Shown here piece after piece: positions 1-9,568 of a stretch of 63,752 nucleotides of DNA; the first letter of the stretch is position 1, and every line of letters starts with the position of its first letter. The DNA is from Alphaproteobacteria bacterium (GTDB lineage: Bacteria > Pseudomonadota > Alphaproteobacteria > Caulobacterales > Aquidulcibacteraceae): NCBI GenBank assembly GCA_016124655.1, contig WGNI01000008.1, forward strand, positions 1 through 63,752, given 5' to 3'. A program made the translations under genes and the position numbers. The notes beneath the pieces are model-generated. The model did no database searches. It was given only the letters and a program-made list of their open reading frames with translations, and was not told where the DNA came from.

Positions 1-1
1 C

Positions 2-355
2 CGTCTGATCAATGGTGTGGTCACGGGCACTTTTGGAAACTGCCTGCGTCACAACCAAACAGGCGGCAGCCCGACGCCGGTGCTGAACGGCATCCTGTTC
101 AACAACACCTGCACGTTCGATGCGGGCGGACAGGCGGCGGTCAACGCAGGGACGACGGTTGTGACGAACCTGCCGGCGACGCTGACCTCGATCTTCGTGA
201 ACGGGGCCAATGAAGCTGGCGTCACCGCGACCAACGCGAACAGCGTGAATTCGTTCTTCACCGCCACGACCTATATCGGCGCCGTTCGCGATAGTTCGGA
301 TACGTGGTGGCAGACCTGGTCCTGCGGTTTGGGCACGGGGTCGCCGGCCTGCTGA
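2..355 (+). CDS. C-terminal part of an unknown secreted protein (5' end outside window)
   Basis: The reading frame is open from the first bases of the window and stops at 353-355, so the start lies upstream. The visible 117 residues are rich in Asn, Thr, Gly and Ala and contain three cysteines (Cys in GNCLRH, NNTCTF and WSCGL). The tail has the pattern YIGAVRDSSDTWWQTWSCGL. From memory, proteins with this type of Trp-rich, Cys-containing tail are often encoded next to TonB-dependent receptors in Sphingomonadales and Caulobacterales, and the gene here directly precedes one, so a cell-surface or periplasmic partner of the receptor is a reasonable guess. Function is not known. An inner GTG at 17 is unlikely to be the true start. 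Confidence 0.6.
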   Translation, partial: RLINGVVTGTFGNCLRHNQTGGSPTPVLNGILFNNTCTFDAGGQAAVNAGTTVVTNLPATLTSIFVNGANEAGVTATNANSVNSFFTATTYIGAVRDSSDTWWQTWSCGLGTGSPAC

Positions 356-363
356 TGAACGTA

Positions 364-390
364 CCGGGCGGCGGCGTTGTCGCCGCCCGG
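364..390 (+). terminator. Stem-loop after the partial gene
   Basis: A perfect 10-bp inverted repeat (CCGGGCGGCG at 364-373 and CGCCGCCCGG at 381-390) with a 7-base loop begins 9 bases after the stop codon. There is no clear T-run after it, so it could be a weak terminator or an mRNA-stabilising hairpin between this gene and the receptor gene. Confidence 0.5.
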
Positions 391-430
391 ACTTCGTCTC
401 GCTCAATCATCTTTCTGGGGCTGGTGTCCG

Positions 431-3079
431 ATGAAACCGTCAAACCCTCTCTTCAATCGGTTCGTGTTGCTGCTCACGACCATGTTGTTCACGCCGGCGC
501 TCGCCGCCGCGCAAACCGCCGACACGCCGTCGCCGCCGGCAAGCGAAGAAGCGCCTGCCGACGAGTTTCCAGCCGATGACGCTGAATTCGGCGACGACGG
601 CGAAATCGTCGTGCTCGGGCGGTTTATTCCCACTCCGCAGCAGCAGACATCTGAAGTTGCGTCGTTCCTGTCCGCCGAAGACCTGGCGCGGACGGGGGAT
701 GACAACGCGGCTGCGGCGTTGACCCGCGTGACCGGCTTGTCGGTGGTGTCGGGCCGGTTTGTGTATGTGCGGGGCCTGGGCGACCGGTATTCTTCCGCGC
801 TGCTGAACGGCTCGCCGCTGCCCAGCCCCGAGCCGCTGCGCCGGCAAGTGCCGCTCGATCTGTTCCCTTCGAATATCCTCGAAGGCGCGACGGTGCAGAA
901 GACGTTCTCGGCGAATTATCCCGGCGAATTCGGCGGCGGGATCATCGATCTACGCACCTTGCGCTTGCCGTCGCAGTCCTTCTTCACGGTTCAGCTGGGA
1001 ACATCCGGGAACACGGAGACGACCGATCAACGCGGTCCTGTCTATTATGGCGAAGGCAGCGATTGGACCGGCTACAGCGATGGCGCGCGGGATCTGCCGC
1101 GGCTGTTGGAGAGCGCACGGTCGCGCGGCCTGTTCGTGGATTCCTCCAATTTCACAGACGCCGAGCTGGAATCGATTGGCGAAAGCCTCACGAACTCGCC
1201 GCTGACAGTAGTGCAGACTGAACATTACGATCCAAATTTCGAAGGCGAAGTTACGGCGGGATCGTCGATTGACTTTGGCCGTTACAATATCGGCTTGGTG
1301 GGCGTGCTTGGTTATGACAATAGCTATACGCTGCGCGAGGCCGAGAGGGTCGACGTCGTCGGCGACGCGGTGCGCCGCCAGGCCGACGTGGCAACGGGCG
1401 TGCAGGATGTGGTCATCAACGCGTTCGGCAGCGCCAGCCTGAGCTGGGAAGGCCATGAATTTGCGCTCACGGGCCTTCTGGTGCGAAGCACCTCCAAAGA
1501 AGCGCAAATTTCGGAAGGCGTTGATTCCAACGATCCGGGCCTCATCAATCGCAAGGAATCGACGGCGTGGTATGAGCGACAGCTGGCGTCCGTGCAGCTC
1601 GCAGGCGATCACGAGTTCGGTCCGCTGACGATCGATTGGCGCGGCGCATTCGCGCAGTCCACGCGCGACGCGCCCTATGAGCGCGAAGTGACGTATTTCA
1701 GCACGGACAATGGCGCTTCGTTCGCGTATTCCAGAGAGGGTCAGAATCAGACCCGGTTTACCGATCTGACGGACGAAGTGTTCAGCGGCGGCATCGACGC
1801 GGCGTACACGATCCCACTGTCGGACGAGCGCGATGCGGTGATCTCCGCAGGATACGACTACGCCAACACGGTTCGGACGTTCGAGGTCGCCCGCTACAGC
1901 TATCTCAATCCATCGGGCACGGTGTTGCCGGACGATGTTCAGAACGCTCGGGTGGATTTTCTGTTCTCGCCGGACAATATCGATCCTCAGCGCTTCGTTT
2001 TGACGGAAGTTACCAACCGCGACGACAGCTACAAGGCGCGGCTTACGGTGAATTCGGCCTATGTCTCCGTGGCGGCAGACATCTTGCCGCTTGTCAGCGC
2101 TTCGGTGGGCGTGCGCTACGAAGACGCCAGCCAGCTGGTGCGCACGACCAATCCGTTTGGATTGACGCCGTTCTCTCCCGCCAGTCTGCTGGAGAACCAG
2201 TACTGGCTCCCGGCGGTGACGCTGACCTGGAACTTCGCGGAGGATTTGCAGGCGCGGCTTGGATATTCCCAAACCATCGCGCGCCCGCAGTTCCGCGAAC
2301 TTGCGGCGTCGTCTTACATCGATCCGGATTCGGACCGCGTCTATTCGGGCAATCCGTTCCTGAGCGACACGGAGTTTCAGAACTACGATGCGCGGCTGGA
2401 ATATTATTTCGGCCGCAACCAGTTCGTGACGGTCGGCGGCTTCTACAAGCAGCTGGAAAATCCGATCGAGGAGGTCATCACCGACGACGGCAACAATACG
2501 CTGACGCGTTTCATCAACGCGCCGGAAGCGCAGCTATACGGGGCGGAGATCGAGTACCGCACGAATTTCCAAATGCCATTCGAGCTTCCGTTCCTAAACG
2601 ATGCGGATTGGCTGTTTGCGGTGAATTACACCTACACGAAGTCGGAAGTGATCGCCGATCCGGGATCGCTCATCGTCGATCCGCGGAACAATCGGGTTCG
2701 GACGCAAACGTTGGCGTCCCAGTTCCGGCTTGACGGCTCACAATTGCAGGGCACGCCAGAGAATATCGCCAACCTGCAATTTGGATTTGAGACCGACACC
2801 GACCAGTTGACCCTGCTCGTCGGCTGGGTTGATGAGCGGATCGCGCGGCGGGGCCTGGGCTCGGTGCCTTCCGTGCTTGAGCGCCCGGGTACTCAGCTCG
2901 ATCTTGTTTATCGGCGTAATTTCACAGTCGGCGGAACCGACATGACCCTCGGCCTCAGCGGGCGGAACCTGCTCGACGAGAATTATGAGGAAGTCCAAAA
3001 CTCGGCGTTGGGGGAGACCAACGTCAACACGTACGATCGCGGCATGTCGTTTTCAGCGAGCCTGTCCGCGAAATTCTAA
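431..3079 (+). CDS. TonB-dependent outer-membrane receptor
   Basis: An 882-residue outer-membrane active-transport receptor. Residues 1-28 form a signal peptide (hydrophobic stretch FVLLLTTMLF, then ALAAAQ). The plug domain covers about residues 57-180 and starts with the TonB-box-like EIVVLG; it has the usual VYVRGLGDRYSSALLNG and GEFGGGIIDLRT stretches. The rest is a long aromatic- and Asp-rich beta-barrel region, and the protein ends in a terminal Phe (SASLSAKF), as expected for BAM-dependent insertion. The ATG at 431 is preferred because it places the signal peptide at the N-terminus; upstream GTG codons would add an unlike extension that runs into the hairpin at 364-390. The substrate cannot be told from sequence. 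No TonB/ExbB/ExbD genes lie nearby. Confidence 0.92.
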   Translation: MKPSNPLFNRFVLLLTTMLFTPALAAAQTADTPSPPASEEAPADEFPADDAEFGDDGEIVVLGRFIPTPQQQTSEVASFLSAEDLARTGDDNAAAALTRVTGLSVVSGRFVYVRGLGDRYSSALLNGSPLPSPEPLRRQVPLDLFPSNILEGATVQKTFSANYPGEFGGGIIDLRTLRLPSQSFFTVQLGTSGNTETTDQRGPVYYGEGSDWTGYSDGARDLPRLLESARSRGLFVDSSNFTDAELESIGESLTNSPLTVVQTEHYDPNFEGEVTAGSSIDFGRYNIGLVGVLGYDNSYTLREAERVDVVGDAVRRQADVATGVQDVVINAFGSASLSWEGHEFALTGLLVRSTSKEAQISEGVDSNDPGLINRKESTAWYERQLASVQLAGDHEFGPLTIDWRGAFAQSTRDAPYEREVTYFSTDNGASFAYSREGQNQTRFTDLTDEVFSGGIDAAYTIPLSDERDAVISAGYDYANTVRTFEVARYSYLNPSGTVLPDDVQNARVDFLFSPDNIDPQRFVLTEVTNRDDSYKARLTVNSAYVSVAADILPLVSASVGVRYEDASQLVRTTNPFGLTPFSPASLLENQYWLPAVTLTWNFAEDLQARLGYSQTIARPQFRELAASSYIDPDSDRVYSGNPFLSDTEFQNYDARLEYYFGRNQFVTVGGFYKQLENPIEEVITDDGNNTLTRFINAPEAQLYGAEIEYRTNFQMPFELPFLNDADWLFAVNYTYTKSEVIADPGSLIVDPRNNRVRTQTLASQFRLDGSQLQGTPENIANLQFGFETDTDQLTLLVGWVDERIARRGLGSVPSVLERPGTQLDLVYRRNFTVGGTDMTLGLSGRNLLDENYEEVQNSALGETNVNTYDRGMSFSASLSAKF

Positions 3080-3088
3080 GCCAAGGGG

Positions 3089-3112
3089 GGCGGCGCGGGG
3101 GTCTGCGCCGCC
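3089..3112 (+). terminator. Stem-loop downstream of the TonB receptor gene
   Basis: An 8-bp perfect inverted repeat (GGCGGCGC at 3089-3096, GCGCCGCC at 3105-3112) lies 10 bases after the receptor stop codon. It lacks a strong T-tract. It probably separates the receptor transcript from the type II secretion operon that starts at 3243. Confidence 0.5.
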
Positions 3113-3242
3113 GACCGTTGCTGCGTTTGTCATGCCGCCTCGGCCGGGCGGCGTTGTGGCGCGGCGGCAAAACACTGTACTGTCACTGGTTGACAGGGCG
3201 TCGCGCGGGGTCTGCGCGACGAACCGGCAAGGTAGGGATGAC

Positions 3243-4226
3243 ATGGGCAGGAAGGCGTTTTCCGACCCGATCGCGCTCTCGCACTGGCGCAGCCGTGCGC
3301 TCGGCGCCCTTCGTCCCGGCGTGGAGGCGGCCCTGGTGGCGGCTGTCGCCCTTGGGGCGGCGCAGGCCGGTTGGAGCGCGCTGACGCCGCCGTCCGCCGG
3401 CGCTGCGGGCGCGCCCGCCAGCGATCCTGATCAAGCCGGCGCGACGGCCATTGCGACCGTGCGTACCCCTTTCGCGCCAGAGGTCGCGGATGCGGACGCC
3501 GCATCGAGCGCAGCGGCCGCGCTGGCGTCGGCGGTTCAGCTTGCCGGCGTGCGCATGGCGGACGATCCCGGCCGCAGCGGCGCAGTCTTGATGATGGCGG
3601 ACGGCGCGCAGCGTGCCTTCGTGATCGGCCAAGAGATCGGGGACGGCGTGCGCTTGTCAGACGTGCAGGCCGATTACGTTTTGCTGGATTATGCCGGCGG
3701 GCGGCGCCAGGTGACGCTGGCCGCGCCGCCGCGCGCGTCGTTTGCGCTGGCGCTGATGGGGCGCGCCGCCGCGCCGAACAGCGCTCCAGCGCCGGCGCTG
3801 GTTTCTGCGCCGCGTCCCGACGCGCCGCCGGCGCCTGTCGCAGTCGCGGCAGAGGCCTCTGACGTTGACGGCGTGCAGAGCCCGTTCGCTCCTGGTGTGG
3901 ACGCGGCGGCGGCGCCGGTTCGGCCGCGCCTGGCGCTCGCGGACTCGGCCACGCCGGAACAAGCCGCGTGGCTCGCCGCCACGTTGGCGCAAGTCGAAAA
4001 CCGCGACGGCCAACCTTATGGCTGGCGCGTCGCTTCGCCGGCGCCGCCGGAAGCGGTCGCCGCCGGCCTGCAACCCGGCGATTTGATCCTCACCGTGAAT
4101 GGTGCGGGTCCAGCGCGAGCGCTCGAAGCGCTGAGCGCGGCCGCCTCGGGCGCCGTGACGGTTGACGTTGAAACCGCACGCGGCGCACGCCGCACTTTCA
4201 GCCTGCAGGTTCCCGCCCGCTCATGA
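3243..4226 (+). CDS. gspC: Type II secretion inner-membrane protein GspC
   Basis: A 327-residue GspC-like protein that connects the inner-membrane platform with the secretin. It has a short cytoplasmic start, one membrane segment (about residues 28-46, Ala/Val rich), a periplasmic homology region (about 85-162, including GAQRAFVIGQEIGDGVRLSD), an Ala/Pro linker, and a C-terminal PDZ-like domain (about 245-325, with AVAAGLQPGDLILTVNG). A short PFAP motif occurs twice, at about residues 76-79 before the homology region and at about 214-217 in the linker. The start ATG follows a purine-rich AAGGTAGGG. The gene is first in the gsp operon and its stop overlaps the gspD start (ATGA). Confidence 0.85.
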   Translation: MGRKAFSDPIALSHWRSRALGALRPGVEAALVAAVALGAAQAGWSALTPPSAGAAGAPASDPDQAGATAIATVRTPFAPEVADADAASSAAAALASAVQLAGVRMADDPGRSGAVLMMADGAQRAFVIGQEIGDGVRLSDVQADYVLLDYAGGRRQVTLAAPPRASFALALMGRAAAPNSAPAPALVSAPRPDAPPAPVAVAAEASDVDGVQSPFAPGVDAAAAPVRPRLALADSATPEQAAWLAATLAQVENRDGQPYGWRVASPAPPEAVAAGLQPGDLILTVNGAGPARALEALSAAASGAVTVDVETARGARRTFSLQVPARS

Positions 4227-6322
4227 AGCCCTTGAGACCCTATGCCGTTGCGATGGCGTGCTCGCTCGCCAGCGCGCCGCTCATGGCGACCGCGGCATGG
4301 GCGCAGCAGGCGCAGGGTCAATCCGCCAACGGCGCTGTGGCGCTGCGCGAAGTGGATATCCGCGCGTTCATCGAAGACGTGTCAAACGCCACCGGGCGCA
4401 CCTTCATCATCGATCCGCGGGTGAGCGGGCGGGTGACGATCCTGGCGCAGCAGACCTTGTCGGAACGCGAACTGTTCGAAGTGTTCTTGTCGACGCTGCG
4501 GGTGAACGGCTATGTCGCGGTGCCGACCGCGAGCGGAGCCTATCGCATCATCCCCGACGAAGTGGCCGCCCGCGAACCCGCCGCAACGAGCGCAGGTCCA
4601 AGCGAGAACCGCTACGTCACGCATGTGTTCTCGCTGCGCTTTGCGGACGCTGAGAGCGTGGCGAATGCGGTGCGGCCGATGCTGTCGGCGCGCGGGCAGG
4701 TGACAGTGAACCGCCGCGGGAATTCAATTGTCGTGGTCGATTACGGCTCCACGATTACGCGGCTGACCGATGTCGTGACGCGGCTGGACCGTGACAATTC
4801 CGCGTTCCGCTCCATTCGCCTGCGCAACACGTCGGCGGCGGAAATGGCGCGCGTGGCGCAACAATTGGCGACGGCGGTCGGCGAAGACCAGAGCCGGACG
4901 ATGGTGCAGGCGGTGCCGGTCGCCAGTTCGAATACACTCGTGCTGCGCGGCGACGCGCGTATGCTCGATCAGCTTTCGCCGCTGATCCAGGAACTCGATG
5001 TCGGCGCGGATTATCAGGCCGGCGTTCAGGTCATTCCACTGAAATATGCCGTGGCCGAAGAATTGGTTCCGATCCTGCAGCAGATCTCCACGGCGATGAA
5101 TGCGCAGCAAAGCGCCGACGGCCAGCCGCCCGCCAATCGCCGCGCGAACATCGCCGCACACCGCGCCACCAATGCGCTGATCATCAGCGCCGATCCGGAA
5201 ACGCAAGAAGCGCTGGGAACCGTGGTGCGCTCGCTCGACGTGCGGCGTCAGCAGATCCTTGTTGAAGCGATCATTGTTGAAGTGTCGGACAGCGCGGCGC
5301 GCGAGTTGGGCGTGCAATTCCTGTTGACGGGCGATGGCACGAACGCTGTGCCGTTCCTGTCCACGAGCTATTCCAACACGGCGCCGAACCTGCTGGCGGT
5401 CACGGGCGCGCTGGCGGTGGACGGCGACAGCGACAATCCCGCGCTGCGCGATCTGCAGAGCGCGGCGGTGCGCTCGCTGTTGGGCGCGAGCGGCGCCATC
5501 GCCGGCGTCGGCGGGCAAGACAGCAATGGCAATCTGTTGGGCCTGATCCTGAACGCGCTGCAGGAAGACATCGGCTCTAACATTCTTTCCACGCCGTCGG
5601 TGATGACGCTCGACAATGAAGCGGCGTCGATCCTGGTCGGCCAGCAGATTCCGATCACGACCGGCGAAGTGCTGGGCGACAACAACTCCAATCCGTTCCG
5701 CACTGTGCAGCGCGAGGATGTGGGCGTGCAATTGGAAGTGCGTCCGCAAATCAGCGAAGGCGGCGCGATCCGCATGAGCATCCGGCAGGAAGTGTCTTCG
5801 ATCTTCGGGCCAGTGACGACGGAGTCTTCCGATCTCATCACCAACCGCCGCGAGATCGAGACCGTTGTGCAGGTGGACGCGGGTCAGATCATTGTGCTGG
5901 GCGGGCTGATCCAGGAAGATGTGCAGCGCACGTCGTCGGGCATTCCGGGCCTGCGCTCCATTCCCGTGGCGGGGCGGCTCTTCCGGAGCGATGGGCAGAC
6001 GCGCACGCGCACCAATCTGATGGTGTTCCTGCGACCGACGATCGTCACCACGGCGGAGCAGGCCGCCGAAGTGACGCAGCAGCAATATCGCCAGATCCGC
6101 ACGCTGGACGATGTCGACAGCGCCATCGGCACGCGCCTGCAGCGCGAGGTGGAGCAACCGGCGCCCGCTCCGCTTCCGCCGCCGCCGCCGGCGTCGCGCT
6201 CGGATGGGGGCGCTGATCGCGAAACGCAGAGCGAGCTGTGGTCGCCGGCGCCGCGGGTTGCGCCGGCCGGTGCTGAGGTTCCGGTCGGGCGCGCGCCTTC
6301 TGCGGCGCGCGTTGAACGGTAG
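4223..6322 (+). CDS. gspD: Type II secretion outer-membrane secretin GspD
   Basis: A 699-residue secretin that forms the outer-membrane channel of the type II secretion system. There is a signal peptide (about residues 1-28, ending AAWAQQ), an N0 domain (VDIRAFIEDVSNATGRTFII and what follows), repeated N1-N3 modules to about residue 370, and the secretin core with VMTLDNEAASILVGQQIPI and the signature-like IIVLGGLIQEDV. The C-terminal tail is Pro-rich (seven consecutive prolines) and has no obvious S-domain lysine/arginine cluster, so pilotin dependence cannot be judged. The start overlaps gspC by 4 bases. Length and domain order fit GspD better than PilQ or RcpA, and all neighbours are Gsp proteins. 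Confidence 0.95.
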   Translation: MKPLRPYAVAMACSLASAPLMATAAWAQQAQGQSANGAVALREVDIRAFIEDVSNATGRTFIIDPRVSGRVTILAQQTLSERELFEVFLSTLRVNGYVAVPTASGAYRIIPDEVAAREPAATSAGPSENRYVTHVFSLRFADAESVANAVRPMLSARGQVTVNRRGNSIVVVDYGSTITRLTDVVTRLDRDNSAFRSIRLRNTSAAEMARVAQQLATAVGEDQSRTMVQAVPVASSNTLVLRGDARMLDQLSPLIQELDVGADYQAGVQVIPLKYAVAEELVPILQQISTAMNAQQSADGQPPANRRANIAAHRATNALIISADPETQEALGTVVRSLDVRRQQILVEAIIVEVSDSAARELGVQFLLTGDGTNAVPFLSTSYSNTAPNLLAVTGALAVDGDSDNPALRDLQSAAVRSLLGASGAIAGVGGQDSNGNLLGLILNALQEDIGSNILSTPSVMTLDNEAASILVGQQIPITTGEVLGDNNSNPFRTVQREDVGVQLEVRPQISEGGAIRMSIRQEVSSIFGPVTTESSDLITNRREIETVVQVDAGQIIVLGGLIQEDVQRTSSGIPGLRSIPVAGRLFRSDGQTRTRTNLMVFLRPTIVTTAEQAAEVTQQQYRQIRTLDDVDSAIGTRLQREVEQPAPAPLPPPPPASRSDGGADRETQSELWSPAPRVAPAGAEVPVGRAPSAARVER

Positions 6323-6382
6323 ACCGCGGCGGGGCGCGCCCGGACGCGAAAAGGACTAGACTGCCCGCGATAGGGCCTCTGC

Positions 6383-7885
6383 ATGACCAACGCTCCCGCC
6401 TCCGACGCCTCCGCGCCCCGGCTCGACTATGCGTTCGCGCGCGACCACGGCGTGGTGCTCCTGGCCGCAGCGCCGCCCTGGAAGGTCGGCTTGCGCGCGG
6501 GGGCCGATCCCACCGGTCTGATGGAAGTGCGGCGCTGGCTCGGCGCGCCGTTTGAAGTCGTCGAGCTCACGCCCGCCGCGTTCGACGAGGCGCTGTCGCA
6601 GCGCTATTCGCTCAATTCGGAAGCGACGCGTTCGCTGGTCGATAGTTTCGACGCGGATACATCTCTTGATGCGCTGGCCGACACCGCCGGGGCCACGGCG
6701 GACATTCTCGACAGCCAGGACGATGCGCCGGTCATTCGCCTGATCAACGGCATCATCTCGGAGGCGATCTCACAGGGCGCGTCGGACGTCCATATCGAGC
6801 CTTATGAAAACGCGGTGATCGTGCGGCTGCGCATCGACGGCGTGTTGCGGGAAATTCTGCAGGCGCCGGCGCGGGTGAAGTCGCGGCTGGTGTCGCGCAT
6901 CAAGGTGATGGCGCGTCTCGACATCGCAGAGAAGCGGTTGCCGCAGGACGGGCGCGTGTCGCTGACGCTGGGCGGGCGCGGCGTCGATGTGCGGGTGTCC
7001 ACGCTGCCGTCGCGCTATGGCGAGCGCGTGGTGATGCGCCTACTCGACAAGGATCAGGGATTGCGCAGCCTCGATGCGCTGGGCATGTCGCCGCAGATTC
7101 TGGCGCGGTTTCGCGCGGCGCTGCAGACGCCGAACGGGATCATCCTGGTCACAGGGCCAACAGGCTCGGGCAAAACCACCACGCTCTATGCGGCGCTGAA
7201 TGTGCTGAACGATCGCACGCGCAATATTCTTACGGTCGAAGATCCGATCGAATATGCGATCGACGGCATCGGGCAATCGCAGATCAATCCCAAGATCGGG
7301 ATGACGTTCGCTGCGGGGCTGCGCGCGATATTGCGGCAGGACCCGGACGTGGTGATGGTGGGCGAAATCCGCGACGCGGAGACCGCGCAGATCGCGGTGC
7401 AGGCCAGCCTCACGGGGCATCTGGTGTTCTCCACGGTGCACACCAATGATGCGATCGCGGCGATCGCGCGGCTGAAGGACATGGGCGTGGAGCCGTATCT
7501 CCTGGCGTCGACGCTGCGCGCGATCGTGGCGCAGCGGCTGGTGCGCCGCCTGTGCAATCGCTGCAAAAAACCCGCGGTGATCGGCCCGCATGAGCGCACC
7601 ATGCTGGCGCGCATCAACGCCGCGGACGCCGTGATTTACGAAGCCGTCGGCTGTTCGGAGTGCAAGGGCTCGGGCTATGTCGGGCGCATCGGGCTATATG
7701 AATATGTGGTGGTGGATGATGAAATCCGCCGCCTGATCCATGCCGACGCGACCGAGCAGCAGATGGCCGCGCACGCGTTTGCGCACGCCGATCCGTTGAT
7801 GATCAGCGGCCTGCGCTGCGCCGCGGCCGGGGTGACGTCGTTGTCGGACGTGCTGCGCATCACGAGCGCTGCGCAGGTGAACTAG
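6383..7885 (+). CDS. gspE: Type II secretion ATPase GspE
   Basis: A 500-residue secretion ATPase that powers pseudopilus assembly from the cytoplasmic side. It shows an N-terminal GspE domain, the Walker A motif GPTGSGKTT (residues 258-266), an Asp box before it, the Walker B-like VVMVGEIRDAET (about 325-335), the His-box region TGHLVFSTVHTNDA, and the tetracysteine zinc site CNRC (392-395) and CSEC (425-428). All key residues appear present. The start ATG at 6383 lies about 60 bases after gspD, the largest gap within the operon. The N-terminal domain is shorter than in many family members, which is common in alphaproteobacteria. Confidence 0.95.
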   Translation: MTNAPASDASAPRLDYAFARDHGVVLLAAAPPWKVGLRAGADPTGLMEVRRWLGAPFEVVELTPAAFDEALSQRYSLNSEATRSLVDSFDADTSLDALADTAGATADILDSQDDAPVIRLINGIISEAISQGASDVHIEPYENAVIVRLRIDGVLREILQAPARVKSRLVSRIKVMARLDIAEKRLPQDGRVSLTLGGRGVDVRVSTLPSRYGERVVMRLLDKDQGLRSLDALGMSPQILARFRAALQTPNGIILVTGPTGSGKTTTLYAALNVLNDRTRNILTVEDPIEYAIDGIGQSQINPKIGMTFAAGLRAILRQDPDVVMVGEIRDAETAQIAVQASLTGHLVFSTVHTNDAIAAIARLKDMGVEPYLLASTLRAIVAQRLVRRLCNRCKKPAVIGPHERTMLARINAADAVIYEAVGCSECKGSGYVGRIGLYEYVVVDDEIRRLIHADATEQQMAAHAFAHADPLMISGLRCAAAGVTSLSDVLRITSAAQVN

Positions 7886-7888
7886 ATC

Positions 7889-9121
7889 ATGCCGCGGTTT
7901 TCGTATGTCGCGATCGATGAGGACGGGCGGCAACGCCGCGGCGGGCTCGATGCGGCCAATGAAAACGCCGCGCGTACAGTTTTGCAGAAACGCAAATTGC
8001 TGCCGGTGCAAGTTGCGCTGGAAGGCGCGCTGCGCGAGGCCAAGGCAAAAGATAAGCCTGTTGCGGGCCCGGTGCGCGGCGCTGCGCTGCCGCACAAGAC
8101 GCGGCTTCTGATCACGCGGCAGCTCGCAACCCTCATCGATGCATCTGTGCCGGTCGATGAAGCGCTGGCGATGATCGCGGCGCAGCAGGACACCGCGCCG
8201 GCGCGGCGCGTCATGAGCGATGTGCATGCAGGCGTGGTGGAGGGCATGCGCCTCGCCGATGCGATGAGCCGGCATCCGAAAACGTTTTCCGGGCTCTATC
8301 GCGCGGCGGCGGCGGCGGGCGAACGATCGGGCCAATTGGGCGCGGTGCTGACGCGGCTGGCCGATTATCTCGGCCGCGCGCATGAGCTGCGCACGAAAAT
8401 CACCACGGCGATGATTTACCCCGCCGCGCTCGCCGCCATCGCGCTGATCGTCATCACGTGCCTGATGATCTTCGTGGTGCCGACCTTGACGGAGCAGTTT
8501 CAGACGTTCGGCGGGCAGCTGCCGCTGATCACGCAGATCCTGATCGGCGTGTCGCAATTCCTGGTGACGTTCTGGCCGATGCTTGCGGCGCTCATTGTGG
8601 GCGGCGTGCTGGCCGGGCGCACGCTGCTGCGCCGCGAAGCGGTGCGGGAGCGCATCGACGCGTCGATGCTGGGCGCGCCGCTGATCGGGAGAAAGGTTCA
8701 AGAGGTCAACGCCAGCCGTTTCATTCGCGCGGTTTCGACGCTCACCTCCGCAGGCGTGCCGGTGCTGGAAGCGGTGCGCGCGGCGCGGGAATCGGCGCCG
8801 AACCGCGTCGTCGCGAAAGCGATCGCGGCGATGGCCGACGATGTCGAGGAAGGCGAGGCGCTTTCATCGGCGATGCGGCGCAGCCAGGTCATTCCCGCGA
8901 TGGCGGCCTACATGGCGGCAAGCGGGGAAAACGCCGGCGAACTGCCGCGCATGCTGGAGAAAGCGGCCGATCAGCTCGATCAGGATTTCGACGCGTTCAC
9001 GACGTCGGCGCTGGCGCTGTTGGAGCCCGGCGTGATCGTGATCATGGGGATGGTCGTGGCGGGGATCGTGCTGGCCATCATGTTGCCGATCCTGCAACTG
9101 AATCAATTGGCGATTGGGTGA
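7889..9121 (+). CDS. gspF: Type II secretion inner-membrane platform protein GspF
   Basis: A 410-residue polytopic inner-membrane protein. Two T2SSF domains can be recognised, at about residues 70-190 and 275-395; each contains the family pattern with Gly-Glu near a helix (AAGERSGQLGAVLTRLADYL; MAASGENAGELPRMLEKAA). Three hydrophobic segments are visible (about 170-195, 220-240 and 375-402). The N-terminal region begins MPRFSYVAIDEDG, typical of GspF. The gene starts 3 bases after the gspE stop. In the complex GspF contacts GspE and GspL and may help turn the pseudopilus. Confidence 0.95.
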   Translation: MPRFSYVAIDEDGRQRRGGLDAANENAARTVLQKRKLLPVQVALEGALREAKAKDKPVAGPVRGAALPHKTRLLITRQLATLIDASVPVDEALAMIAAQQDTAPARRVMSDVHAGVVEGMRLADAMSRHPKTFSGLYRAAAAAGERSGQLGAVLTRLADYLGRAHELRTKITTAMIYPAALAAIALIVITCLMIFVVPTLTEQFQTFGGQLPLITQILIGVSQFLVTFWPMLAALIVGGVLAGRTLLRREAVRERIDASMLGAPLIGRKVQEVNASRFIRAVSTLTSAGVPVLEAVRAARESAPNRVVAKAIAAMADDVEEGEALSSAMRRSQVIPAMAAYMAASGENAGELPRMLEKAADQLDQDFDAFTTSALALLEPGVIVIMGMVVAGIVLAIMLPILQLNQLAIG

Positions 9122-9124
9122 AGC

Positions 9125-9568
9125 ATGTCGCAAGAGGACACTCCCGCGCAGCGCCTGGCGAAGGACGCCGGGGTGACGCTGGTGGAGATGATGGTGGTCA
9201 TCGTGATCATCGGGCTGATCACGGCCATCGTGGCGATCAATGTGCTGCCGGCGCAAGACACCGCGCGCGCGCAGAAAGCGCGCGCGGACATTCATATGCT
9301 GGAGCAGGCGCTGGAATTGTTCCGGCTTGACCGGACGCGCTATCCCACGACGGAGGAAGGCCTGGAGGCCTTGGTCGATCCGCCGCAATCGGACACCGCA
9401 TCGACGCGCGCAGAAGGCTATGTGCGGCGTTTGCCTAATGATCCGTGGAACCGTCCCTATACCTATGTGTCGCCGGGCGAGCGCGGGACGTTTGATCTTT
9501 ATTCCCTCGGCGCGGACGGCCAGGAAGGGGGCGAGGGCAGAGATGCCGATATCGGCAATTGGCAATAA
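9125..9568 (+). CDS. gspG: Type II secretion major pseudopilin GspG
   Basis: A 147-residue major pseudopilin. The prepilin peptidase site is Gly16-Val17 with Glu at mature position 5 (VTLVE), followed by the hydrophobic N-helix. Val rather than Phe at mature position 1 is less usual. The C-terminal part has the GspG features RYPTTEEGLEAL and the calcium-site region ending DLYSLGADGQEGGEG. It starts 3 bases after gspF and overlaps the start of gspH by 26 bases, so translational coupling is likely. Confidence 0.95.
   Translation: MSQEDTPAQRLAKDAGVTLVEMMVVIVIIGLITAIVAINVLPAQDTARAQKARADIHMLEQALELFRLDRTRYPTTEEGLEALVDPPQSDTASTRAEGYVRRLPNDPWNRPYTYVSPGERGTFDLYSLGADGQEGGEGRDADIGNWQ

Noticed and set aside
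950..2272. A 440-codon minus-strand frame opposite the TonB receptor
   Set aside because: No motif and antisense to a well supported receptor gene.
4724..6157. A 477-codon minus-strand frame opposite gspD
   Set aside because: Composition is typical of a GC-bias shadow (many Arg, His, Gln), no start signal, and gspD is certain on the other strand.
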